Assembly: GCA_963070105.1 (NCBI GenBank)
Contig: OY718806.1
Location: 895,001 to 959,000, forward strand
Direction of reading: 5' to 3'
DNA from: Litomosoides sigmodontis
Taxonomy: Eukaryota; Nematoda; Chromadorea; Rhabditida; Onchocercidae
DNA: 64,000 bases
In this document: positions 23,226 to 55,894 of the stretch, one piece after another
Layout of the letters: the number at the start of each line of letters is the position of its first letter
How positions within the stretch are numbered: the first letter of the stretch is position 1
Position numbers and translations under genes: made by a program
The notes under the pieces: generated by a model
Told to the model about the DNA's origin: nothing
The model's input: only the letters and a program-made list of their open reading frames with translations
Database searches by the model: none

Positions 23226-26200
23226 GAGTTTTTAAGTAATTTCAAGGAAACCTTAAATATTTATTTCTTTTTTTGTTGTTTCAGTTTAGATGTTTTGTAT
23301 GGCATTTATCAATATGTGTACAGTTGTTACTGTACGAGTTTCGTAGAATGATGTTTTCTAGGTTTTCATTCGTTGTTGAGTAGTATTTGTTATTTGAAAA
23401 ATAACTTCTTTGTGTCGTATGTTTAACATCGTTAATTAATTTCTAATAAAAGAATTTCGGTCAACAAATCTAAAATCATATTTGAAAAACTTTAATAAAG
23501 CAGTTATGTTAGGTCCTTACTTGTTTGACAGAATGCGACAAATTAATAACTTTGTATTTCGGTTAGATAAAATTTAATTTGTAAATTACCTAATTAAGCC
23601 ATCTCCCTATTTCTCCATTACTCTAATAAGCTAATTATTCCTCATTGCTATTTAGCAATGCTTTCCAGAATAAGACCTGTTTATGGGAGAAAGACGTTTT
23701 CTGACATATCTTATGCTTTCATACTTTTTTCTGGGTACATTAAAAGAAATTTTTAAAATATGACAAAGTTTTGGAAAGTTAGTTCAGTGGAATTACAAGT
23801 GGCTCTCTCTATTCGCTTTCCGAAAACGACTTTATGTTTGGAGATTGTATGATGACCGATGCCGTTTTGCTTTATCAAACAATTCCGGTACATTATTATT
23901 TATTGCCATTCCCTATTTCTAATATTTATTGCGCCGAACAAAGTTAATCACAAAATAGGAATCACTGTTGTTATAGCAATGCGTTTTCTTCATCACATGC
24001 ATGGGAGAGGAAGAGAGAGAGAGAGAGTGATAAATTTCAAATTGTTGTTTTGCTAACTTTTATCATTAAGTATATGATAAATAGCAACTGTTGGACTCTA
24101 ACTGTTCCAATTCAAACAATATCTGATCATATTTGAATCTATTTGAAATTTACTTTTGTTAAAGGTAATTAATATGCATATAATTATGTAGTAAATTGTA
24201 ATGTGTAAATCCATAATGTTATACGACTGGAAAATACTGACCAAAAATCGCTAAATGCTGCAAATGTTATCTATTGCTTACACTTTTTAGCGAACAAATC
24301 AATTTTTGTTTTCCTCAAAACTGGAATGAAGTTAGTACATTATTGTGACAATTTTAATTTGATTGAAAATAAAAACGAGTAAAATCATAGCAAAATGTTC
24401 ATCTGTTCTCTATGCACCTGAATTTCTCCTCCAAATTTCCACAATGCATGATTTTTCCTCTCATTCTTTCCAAATTGTTGCTTATGCTAGCTGTGTATTA
24501 ATCTGTAAAGATTTATTCATATTAATTTTGAAAGGGAAATTGACTGGATTAATTGACGAATTCTAACACTGATTAATCAGCAATTGATTGCGAGGGTAAG
24601 CAGTTAGAGAGTTACTAGCTCATTACTTGTCTAATGCATCGAAGTTAAAATGGCACTAAAACATACTTTTAGCAGAAATGTAATTATGCAAGTTTATGTA
24701 GTAAGAAACACATGTTTGTTCACATACAAAACTTATCCATAGACAACAAGAATTGAATAGTGGAAAAGGCAGCGTGAATTAAATCAGAGATACCATGGAA
24801 GTTTTCGAGCTAAATATTTCCGAAACCTTCCGAGATATCCCAGAGTTTAATACGCCTCATGGTAGATTTTTCTTTCGCTAATGATATAAAGATTGTCGCA
24901 TAGGGTCTCATGATACAAGTGTGCTTGCTGTCCAAAAACGTTTGAAATTTTGCGTTTTCAGTGAGCAAAGTAGATTTTGTTATTTTTTCAAAATTAAAAA
25001 TTATTTAATGACTTGATGGTAATAGCATGGCATCAGAATATTTCATCCATTGTTGACATCAAGCAAATGTTTCGCCCTTTCAAAACAATGGCAATTGCAA
25101 ATGGACATGCTTTCTTTCCTTTTTCTCTCTGTCTTTCCCTCTCCATCAGTTTATTCTTCTATTAAATAATTAGTAGCTTAAATTATTTTTTTACAACTGC
25201 CCGGTAAGTAATAATTGATATCTATTTCAGTCATTTGAACCTTTTAGGAATGTACATATATAATTCATTCTGAAAGGTAAACATTAAACGGATGATTTAT
25301 GAAAAATGTTTTGCAATCGCAACATTTAAAAACAAAATTAAAAATAAATGAAATGCAATGAAATATTTTTGTAATTGAATGACAAATGTATGTTATGACT
25401 GTCACAGAGCAATATGACATTAAAACTATTTTTCTTTTTTTTGACAGCTACCTGTGCGTCGCACGATATGATTGATGTATTCATTAGGATGCTAATTTAA
25501 TGAAAAATTTTTTTATCCTCGATAAATGCGATGCAATAAAAACTTTCAGGAGTAGTAGTTAGTTGATTTTTATAATAATTTACAACTATTTTCAAAGCAC
25601 TGAAACAAAACATTATTCATTAATTTTTACTTGAAACTAAAGTGATGCATAGAAACTGACTGACTGAGTACAATTAAGCGATTTTTGATGAATCACATAT
25701 CATACACTCAGCTAACCTTTTGCTGATCGATATGCGAAAACAAATGTGTTGTATGACAAGAATCTCTCAGAAGTATATGGAAAAAGCGGAAAGCAAAGAG
25801 AAACGGAAAATTTTCTATGGTTTAAATAAACAAGGTAGAACTTCACATAAAGCTTAAATACCAATACAAATGAATTATGCTAAGAGAGAGAGAGATAAAC
25901 ATAAACAATCAAACTCCGATGATAATTTCATCTACTTTCACTCAAAACCACAACCTTTTTATCCGTTTAGTAATCAATAAAGCACTAAAAAAGCAGGCAG
26001 ACATTCTCTGCCGGTTTTCCGTCCAATTGCAACATTTTGCAGCAGCGAGGAGGAAGAATCGGAATAATATACGCATGAAAGTGCTGTGAAATTCCACCGA
26101 ATTGTTTCTTATCACTGGCAATTATCAGCGACAGCAAATTGCGTTCAGTTTGTAAACTGAGTGATTCAAACCACAATGTAATAAATAATTCATATGTAAT

Positions 26201-28637
26201 CAGATAATTGCAAACTTCTTTATCATTTAGCAGTGCAAACTTCTTGCCGGTTCATTACACTTCAGAATTTGATAGCTTCTTCCTCCCGTGTTTTTTGCAT
26301 AGCGTAGCTGTTAACTAGCACATAAAGCTGAGGGTCCTCATGAATTGCTATCAGTTTTGTTGAATATAAAATGTGTCGTTAAGATTGCCCTTGAAGAGAT
26401 CGTACAAAAATTTATAGCACCTCAATTTACCAAAAGTTTAAACTAAATCAACAATGAATCGAAATATTTCATTTTAAAATTAAAAGAAAAAATTGTCCAA
26501 GCATGAATGTTATGCGAAATTTTATTCTCCTTATAACAATTAGAGAAATGCATTGTAGGCAAGCAAAATTAGAATAAAATTATATCGAAATTCATTTGCA
26601 ACAAAGTAAAAACTACTTTTGTTTTAAACAAATCCTTTCGAATTTTAGAAAAGCTCCATGAAGGGTTTGCCAGTGAATTAGTATACACACATTCTATATA
26701 TATATAGTTTAAGAGAAAAAAATAGAAGGCAAAAAGAAAAAAGAGCTGTAGCATTTAAATATAAAGCGTAAAAGAGCAGTCAACAATTATTTGCAGAAAA
26801 TTTGAAGTCAAAATAAAAGTTTCTCCAAAATGAATATATTTTTGCAATGCAACAACGTAAGCTGTTCAAAGGAGTTTTGTCGAGCAATGATGCTGAAAAA
26901 AATTTTCAATATTTTTATGACTCACAATCCATATTTCGTTGCTTTCACTCGTTCCAAGTAATACTCAATACTTTTCCTCATTCTTTCCTCGTTTACGACA
27001 CCCGACGGATACGCAATAACACAGGAACGAAAAAGATGTTATTCAAAAATGGAATTGTTTAGTTTCTTAAAAAGAAAAAAGAAAACGATCCCGTTTCTAC
27101 ATATGCTAATTTTATGAGTTGAAAAAAAAAACACGAGAGAATTAAAATCGAATCAGTAGTTAGTGGCGTGTAAAATCACCAAATTTTCTTACTAATTTTC
27201 ATTTCATTTTAGTCAAATGCTGTATTACGTGCATCCTCGTTCCTCTCCAATCCTTTATTTTGCAATTGGCAAAATTTTAAATCAAATTTCATTCACAAAC
27301 AAATTACAAATTTCAGTATGATAAAATGGAACAAACAAACAAACGAATAAAGAAATCTATCGAAAAAGAACATCAAATAAGTCAAAATTCAATCACTTTT
27401 TTTCTTTCGTTTACAAATGATACGATAAATAAAAGCAACACCGTAAAATGACAAATCATCCATTGTGGCTACCACTGCTTAGGATGGATAAACACTTCAA
27501 ATAATTGCTGGAGCAAAAAGGCCAAACTCAAATGAAATAATTGAGAAAAATTAAGAAAGAGAATTAGAATTGTCCATTTCCAACAGTCTAATTTCATAAA
27601 ATTTAATTAATTATCAAAACTAAAAAGCATTTCAAAAATCTACAATTTTCAAGGAACTAAGCATAAAGAGGAAATTACAAGTTTAATTTGTGAAGAATTT
27701 CCCAACAAATATCTTCATTTTCCATGCATCAAATGAGTGGGATAGAAACTTATTGGCTTTTGAACATTACCTTCAAATTCTTAAATATCTTAATACAACT
27801 ATTCTATGGCACATTGTTGATAATGGCATATCAGGTAAGTTAAAATCATTTTTGATGTTGGAAACAGACGCAATTCATCCATTCAACAGAATCCAATTTC
27901 AACAGAGTTTATTAGCAAACAATATGATCGTGAAAAGGATAGGTTTTATCATAATATACAATCGTCCTTGGGGGTTTTGTGCAATTATTATCAATGTACC
28001 CACTTATCATCAGGTATACTTCAACATTTTATACTCAGTGAATTTCATAAGGCTTTACTGTTGTAACCACCTCGTTTGCTAAAATACACGCTGATAATCT
28101 GATATGCGTTCACTAATTCGAAACAGTTGAGGAGAAAATGCAAGTGCATAAAAAAAAATTCACGAACATCATACTCTTCACCGCTTTTAAGTGTTTGTGA
28201 AATAAAGAACAAAAAAATGCATTTCAATAAAAGACGAATAAAAGTTTACAAAAATACAATGTCCACAAAAATGAAGTAAGTTGCAGTCGGAACTTTTTTT
28301 TTTGCCGAATAACATTACTAAAACGATGAGCATATGCACCACATATATATAGTATTGCAATTTTCCTGCAACTTAAAAATGGGAAATTTGAATTTTATCA
28401 ATCAGAGTTATAACTTTAAAAGCGAAGTAATAGTTTTGAACGATTTGTAAGCAGTACTATTATCATAATAGCTGATTTTCATATAAATGTCTATGTATTT
28501 GTGCCTGTATATTTGTACTTTATATCACTAAATTGCATGAGTAGTTTAGCTATTACAAAAGCAAAATGACGAAATGTTTAGAAATCAGGTCAATAAAGAT
28601 GATCCCCACTTTTTACTCTAATCATTTCAGTCGTGCT
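23226..28637. other. Intergenic region with one orphan ORF and no recognised gene
   Basis: The stretch lies between the converging Aly/REF and RGS genes. It is AT-rich with short (GA)n runs at 24011-24028 and 25883-25893. The only long open frame is at 27690-28082 (listed separately). I found no other bacterial-looking segment by eye. Confidence 0.5.
27690..28082 (+). CDS. Orphan ORF of 130 codons, doubtful
   Basis: This is an open frame of 130 codons in an AT-rich desert, longer than its neighbours. The translation is rich in Ile, Asn, Phe and Leu, with no signal peptide, domain or motif that I recognise. A strong splice donor (CAG/GTAAGT) falls inside it near 27834, so the first 49 codons could be an exon (ending DNGIS) of an unrecognised gene. 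No matching downstream exon was found. Chance openness in AT-rich DNA is a fair alternative, and I would not treat it as a gene without transcript evidence. Confidence 0.15.
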   Translation: MKNFPTNIFIFHASNEWDRNLLAFEHYLQILKYLNTTILWHIVDNGISGKLKSFLMLETDAIHPFNRIQFQQSLLANNMIVKRIGFIIIYNRPWGFCAIIINVPTYHQVYFNILYSVNFIRLYCCNHLVC

Positions 28638-48735
<20,098 letters not shown>

Positions 48736-48780
48736 CGTGCTAAATTGTTCGCGAAGTTTTTATCATCAACTACTAAAAAG
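48736..48780 (-). other. Probable trans-splice acceptor and leader of the RGS gene
   Basis: The minus strand reads ACCTTTTTAG then TAGTTGATG, giving a 37-base leader from 48772 to the ATG at 48735. An in-frame TAA lies upstream of the ATG within this leader, so the frame cannot begin earlier. This is the best evidence that 48735 is the true start. Confidence 0.55.
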
Positions 48781-49997
48781 GTTTTCAAACGTCTTAATCA
48801 TTCGTAAGTCACGGTGCGTAAATAAATGCCCAATATTAGACCTGAAAGGGAAGATGCGAATCTCAGGTAAATTCCAATACTTATGTATATAACGGGAAGT
48901 TTAAAAATTACGACACTTAACAAAAAAATACCCTTAAATGTATGCATGCATTTTCAAATAAAACTGTTATGTTTTACTCTCAATAGAATACGCCTCGTCT
49001 TCTAGTGTTCCCTTACGTACGCTCGCGTATACACACATACACGCATTTTCAAAACCGTAATTAATAAACGTAGACAAAGCATACGGCGAATACTGTTGAA
49101 GCGATACGAAAAAGGTCAAATTCAGAATTCGGCAAGAAAGGTTGCAGTAATTATGCTGCGGTAAACACGCGTATCTGCCTGCAATTCGGATCGTTTCCGA
49201 TGAAATTCCAACGAATGAATTTTATTTTCTCCTTGCAAGCTATGAAAATCAAATCAACAAAAGCAAATAAAAGTTGCCAAAATGAGGAGGATAATTTGGA
49301 TAAAACAAAAAAATTTTTAAAAACGAGAAATGGTAATTAATAGCCATAAATATTATGCATCTATTGCTAGGCAAACATTAAATTGGTCGGGTGAAGAGGT
49401 GTTGGTTGCATCTGAAGAAGAGAATACTTCGGTGTAGCATTTTGCCAAAGTGAATAAATAAATCTTCGTAAATTTTGTACATTTTCCTCTCATTGTTGGC
49501 AGGTAAAAGTAGAAGGATGGAAGGGAGGAAGGACGAAGGAAAAGGAAAAAGGGCCATGCGGAGAGCGATCATTCGTCCATTTCCATTCCGTTCATTCGAT
49601 ACGTGGCGTTCCCCTTCGAAACCGATCCTTCCAACCTGTCATCCTTCAAATTGACATTTTCTTCTTTGGCGGGAACCATTCTTTTAAAACATGAAATTGC
49701 TCATCAACACCGTACTTCTCATCCACACCTCACAACACATCAACGTACGCACCAACGTGCGTCGCGTGCTACTGTTTTCCATGATTGTTCACGCATCTTC
49801 CTTGTTTTCATAACACTATTGCAATCAAAATTAATTGTAATCTGGTGCTGTGATTTTTGATCAGCCGGCATTTTGCATTTTAGTCACAAATTCTTGTTTA
49901 GCTGCCAAATTCTCATCTTAATCATCGGTAGCAACAAGCTTCTCGCATTCCTCACTTATGACAACAAGTATTACTGACAGCTAATGACGTGAATAGC

Positions 49998-50038
<41 letters not shown>
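49998..50038. repeat. (TA)n microsatellite
   Basis: About 20 perfect TA units. Confidence 0.95.
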
Positions 50039-50039
<1 letters not shown>

Positions 50040-51920
50040 TCGAACATATAATTGAGAACTACATTTAAAAAATTCCAAACATCCATGCATTCTCTTGGAG
50101 AAAAAGCACATTAAAAACTATTCATCACTGCAATGTTATTTTATTTCATGCTTACAGCTACACACGTTGAAATGAGATTTTACTAAGTATGATATATGTG
50201 AGAAAATTTAAAAAAAAAAGCAACATAAGCTCGTAGGGTTACTTCGAGTAATTTCGTTGCAGTTATGTGACAATTATTTCGAATTCTACCGCACTGTTAC
50301 ATTTTCATTTTGAATGAGACAATGAAAATAATTAAAAACTAACTCCTAGCGAATAGCTGTAGATGGGTTGACGTTCATCTTCATCGAATGCTCCATCATT
50401 AAACAGTGCCATCTTTCTCTCAATCCAAGCACAACGTTTGAAGCTTTTCGAATCAGATTTCTCACGCTCACAACTACCAGATGTATTTAACTCCAAGATC
50501 AACAAGTCGCTTATCTATTCTTCTCATCGTTGCAGAACGCTTTCGTCGAAAGAAATGATCGAGTTGAAAACGTTACTCAAAAACTGATAACATAAATTTA
50601 CAGAGGCATCTAATTTGCATGAATAATCATGAAGGAGTAACATGTAACAGTTCCTGCAACATGGAACAATCCTACTTGAAAGGATATCATAAATGTTATT
50701 GTTGTTGATATCAAACAAATATTGCTGATCTCACCATACCTGACATTACCGCCTGCCATACTGATGATGTTGCAAATTCATTGTCGATCCTTTCTGCACT
50801 TTTCCGGGAAATTTTTAATTTTTTTACATGAAACAAAAGGTCGAATTTGCACGTAATTAGCAATATGTTTTTAAAGTGCATATTCATAATTAGTAATTCT
50901 CAAAGTGTACAAGTCTACTCTTTCTACATTCAAAAAAATATATGAGGAAAAAAACAAGGCTGCTAATTTCCGCTAACAACTCATTTTTACAAAAGTTGAT
51001 TTTCCGTTTGATGTTGATTTACTAAAAGTATTAGTCGATCGTGCCGAAAATGTACTCACTTTAAAAGTGTATTATCTGAAAAACAACACCTTAAAAGTAT
51101 CAAAAAGCATTTTTAATTATTAATTTTTAAGCGATCCAGTCAAGTCCATGTACGGTTCATTTTTTCTCGACACATTTCAAAACTAATTTGCGTTATATTG
51201 ATTTTAAATATCACCTTACAAAATTTCCTGCTTTCGCATGTGATAGTATTTTGTACACGCATTTTTCTTGGCTCAATGGAGGGCTCAATCTCACTGATCG
51301 CACATCTTATGCTTAGTTTTCAAATCTAAGTGCAAGGGAATTTCTACAGCAACTTCTCAACTTCTCATGATAATATTTATTTAAATAATTTATTCGTTTC
51401 TTTGATTTATCCAGACTTGATTAAGTAGCATTAGTGGTAATATTTTTGCTAATTGCAAAAATTAAAACATATGCATGTCACTACTGTTATCGTAAAATTT
51501 AATTGTTTTAGTGAATGAGCATATCACGTGAAAACACTCCAGTTTAATTTGAATAAATGCTCAATTATGAAGGAGGAGGAGAAGAAGAGGAAGAAATTAA
51601 TCTGCTTGCTTTCTCCATCACCCAATATCTTGCTTCTTATCTTTATCAGCGAACTAATATGGAAAATTAATTTTTTTACCTAGACCGAACGTGAAATACT
51701 TTGATGACAAAGCTCATTTTTGCTGGTGATCGCTATTCAATTGCTTCCTGTTTCGCAAAAAAAAAGAACGTAAACTTTTAATTTCGATTTTCATAAACAA
51801 TTTAATGCATGAAAAAACTCATAAATAGATTGCACTGAAAGGAATAAATGATTTTTTAAAAAAAATGAATGAATAAAAATATTTTGCTCACTTCTCAGCT
51901 CATACGTTAACTCCTTTGAT

Positions 51921-52054
51921 CACAAACAACAACAACTACTACCATTATATTTTCCCATCATTTTAACAAGGTTTTATTTTTTTTTTTCACAAACAACAAC
52001 AACTACTATTGCTATATTTTTCCATCACTTTAATAAGGTTTTATTTTTTTTTTT
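51921..52054. repeat. Tandem duplication, two copies of 67 bp
   Basis: Both copies begin CACAAACAACAACAACTACTA and end AAGGTTTTA plus a poly-T run. Copy 1 is 51921-51987 and copy 2 about 51988-52054. They differ at a handful of positions, so this duplication is older than the one at 22128. Confidence 0.85.
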
Positions 52055-55000
52055 GAAATTGATATCGAAATCTATGCGACGACAGATCATCACTTATTAA
52101 TTTATGAAAATGATTTTATCAAAAATTCACTGATGGCTTGTGCATTTCTAAAAATTCTATAAACCACATATGTTTATTTTTTCATGATTCAATAAATTTT
52201 ATTCGTAAATTATGATATGCTTGATTAAATTTGCAAAGGTTATCAAAATTTTACGGTCAAAAACGCCGAGCTACTGTAGGATGAAATTGCATATTCGTCG
52301 ATGTACGCAAAAAATGAGTGATAATGAGTGATAAGGAGGACGGTGATCATTGCTGCTATCATCTTCATTATTCCATTTCGTCTCAAACTCCATTCACGCA
52401 CTTGCTAAACATGTTTGGTAAAGTGCAATTATTCATTTTCACTCATTGGAAGGGAAGAATTGAGGAGGAGGAAAGTGAAGAATGAATGAAATCTTTTTAA
52501 TTTTAAATTAAAATAATTTACAAAAATTTTTTCTGCAACATAAAGTTTTGATGAAAATGTTCTGAATTATGGCTTGTACCGAACCGTATTGTTTTTGAAT
52601 GAAAATTTTATGCTTATCATTCATACCGTGTTTATTGCAGAAATTATGAAAAATTTGAATAAACCACGGATGGTCAAAAAAAGAGGGAAAACGAGAAATT
52701 AAATGCATTAGGGATAACAAGGTTATCAGCGCTAAATTAATCATCCAAGGCTTTCCTTCATATTTAATTAATTCATTTTTAACTACAACAATCAATGTCT
52801 ATTTTTAGGTGTTAGAGATGATTAATAATTCCAGCGCTTAAGGGGAAATAATTAAAGGGAAAAAAGATTAAGTAATGAAAGACAATACAACCAAGCTAAA
52901 TGCAGCCAATGCTATCTAATAATTGCTAAAAATTATGTCTTCACAATGGAATATAGTACATTTAATTTTGATGTTAAGTGTGCATGCTAACTTCGAAAAA
53001 AAAGTATAAAAATTAATGGAATATGCTGAAAGCTCATTATCATTTTATTCCTTTGCTCTTTGCTTTACTACTCCAATTTAACTTTGTGACTTAAAAATTT
53101 TTGGGTAAATATTTTTCACTACTTTCATTTGTAAATAAGTGCTGATTATTAGAGTTTTACTTATATTTAAGCAGTTTTCCAAACGAACTAAAAAAAATTG
53201 CCTGCGAGAAATAATTATTTCACCACCTTTTTCGCAAGCACACGCCTTTTCGCAAAATTTTTTCCACTATAAAATCATTTTAAGGCAACCGCTTTATAAT
53301 GATTTCATATTGAAAAAAATTTTTTAATTAATCAAATGTACTAAAAAAATACTAAAGAAATTTTGCAGAGAATGTTTGAATTTATTACTTCTAAAAAAAG
53401 ACATCGAGAAGAGGAGGATTGGTAATTGCTTTTTTAAATTTTAGAAAAATTATTTATTTTTTTTCTCCTGCTCACCTCTCCAAACTATCGCGCTTACTCC
53501 TTCACGGTTTGAAAAAGTAAGACGACGAATGACAAAAATGTTTTAGTTTTAACTATTAAACGTCAAATTCAATCTATAAATCATTTAGCGTATCAGATCA
53601 CAACTAACGTGAAGATACAAATTAAAATTTATTAAATTTGCGTGACGATTTTTGTCATGAAGACATGGGTAAGCGATATGAAAAATGCGTGGTGCGATTT
53701 CTCAATTAACATAATTTATCAAAATTTTTTCAATGAAACAATACAGTGATAAGTTGCATTTGAATAAAACTAATTAAAAAATGCTATCGTCATGGAAATG
53801 GAAATAAAATTTTATGCTATAATTGTGTCACGACGTAAAGAGTTGATATGAACGCAATTAACGTATGCACTTTTCATTTTCTTTCTTTTTTTTTTCGGCT
53901 CGGCTTCCTATAGAATTATTCAATTCATCTGCTATACAATCCTCAGCTATTCGTCTTCTCCATCAATTTCCAATCTTTCTAATTTAACAAATCCATTTCT
54001 CAGGCTAATCGTTATCAACATTTTCATTTTCACTTTATAGTAGTGCAATTAGAATGTATTATACATATACTAAAAAAAATAAAAATATATCAATTAATCC
54101 ATAACTTAATATTTATTCATTCATTATCCCAGAGAATTCCTGTACTGCAAGCACTCGTTCTGCTCCTGCAAGTAACGATTTGAAAGGGTGTACTGCACAA
54201 ATGCGAATGGAATTAATTTCAAACTTTGCTAACGTTACTTATTAACGATGTTTGGATTTTGATTTATTTAATGTGTGCTGCATTGCTTCACAATATAAGC
54301 TGCAAAATTATAAATGTTGTGTTAAAATTGAGGAAATTTATGAAATCTTACTTAATTTCTCAATCAACGTTTTTATATCTAATTTGTGCCATTTAGGTTT
54401 GTGTAATTTGCGTTATCAAATTATTAGAGATGAAATGCAAAGATTGCTTCATGACAGACATATATGATTTATTTGTCGCTTTACAATATCATCTCATTTC
54501 TGCCAATTTTATGGACTTTTGTTACTTTCAGTCATTTAAATCAATCGCCCTTTTTCTTGCATCATCATTTCCATTTAATTGTTGAGTTCATTATTTTTGA
54601 GGATTTAACCACTTCTTCCTCTGAAGTATTGATTTAAGACTTAGTGTCCTCAATTATTGCATGTATTTTAATTCACGTAATGATGCATTTTTCCATTTAA
54701 AATTCTTTTCTTTCATTATAACATTCAATTGCTTACAAATTTCCCATTCATCTTATGTCCCTTTTAAAAAATAACTGATAAATAATTTAACTAAAAAAAG
54801 CTCGAAATTTAATAGCATAAAAATGCAAATTTGTGTAAAAGTTACATTTTTTAAAAGGGTAATTGGAAAATATCTCGTGGTAGAATGATGCTCTGAATGT
54901 AAAACGCCTAGATGATGTATTTGTTATAGAAGGATGAAATGAAACGCATAGTGAAACTGCTGTTTTCATCCATTCTAAAGCTGGTGGAAAACGGCAAAAC

Positions 55001-55871
55001 GGAAGGTAATTGAATTGAACTCGTCGACGATCATCACTCTTGAGGAATTAATCACAATAGAGTAGAAAGATACACCAGTCTGCTGTTTGTGTTAAAGGAA
55101 AATTAAAAATTCAATGCCAACGAAAAAGTAGTTTGAAGGAAAATTGATGGAAGGAAGGCTGTTGTTTCAATGTTTTCTCAGCACTATCATATTTTAATTC
55201 TTGCTTTATTTGTTTTTGTTTGGAAAGTTTAACTTTGTAACTTGATGGTTTTCATCGTGAAAATTTATCCTCCTTGCGTCATATGTCCCGTAGTGAATGT
55301 TGAACCTAACATATGTAAAAAAATATTTGCTATTAGTAGGAATGAAATTATAAAATGACGCAACAATAATGCTGCGAATGAAGTTCAGCAGTGGTCACGC
55401 ATTATAGCTTATGAAAATCGAAGTTGATAAAATTTGAGAACTTTTCAAGTCCCAGAAATCTATCACTCACATTCCTTCACCTCCTCAAGAAAATCATTAT
55501 CAAATTACTAACAAAACTTGAAAGCATGGTGTTGGATTTAAAGACAAATAATGAGTTATACTAATAACAGTCAGTGCATTATGATATTTTAATTTTATTT
55601 TGTAATTATGTCTTACTGCTTTTTCATACCTAATCATCTAATCTATTTCATTGCGCAAAATGAAGTCTAATCATTGCTTTATTCCATGCTCCATTTCACT
55701 CCCTGGTGATTTCCAATTTCAGCAACAAATTTTATTTCAACAAATAAAACCTATTATATATTTGCGAATATATATTATTTTTTCAATAACTTTCTTTCCG
55801 TGCAACATCTGGAGGTCGTAATGATATCGTTGATTTATATAAAATTTCTGTTAGCATAAAGAAAAGAAATA

Positions 55872-55894
55872 TTAGAATGAGAAATGAGTGCTGA
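55872..55894 (+). promoter_or_regulatory. Leader of the globin gene with a short overlapping upstream ORF
   Basis: ATATTAG ends at 55875 and could be a trans-splice acceptor, leaving an eight-base leader. Within it an ATG at 55877 opens a five-codon frame that ends with TGA at 55892-55894, overlapping the globin ATG in another frame. With a 22-base spliced leader in front, this ATG would be met first by a scanning ribosome. Confidence 0.35.

Larger units (their letters stand above)
48773..55875. other. Intergenic region between divergent RGS and globin genes
   Basis: About 7.1 kb of AT-rich sequence. It contains a (TA)n tract (49999-50038), a 67-bp tandem duplication (51921-52054) and only short ORFs (largest 95 codons at 52508-52795) with no domain. 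Promoters of both flanking genes should lie here but I see no specific element. Confidence 0.55.
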
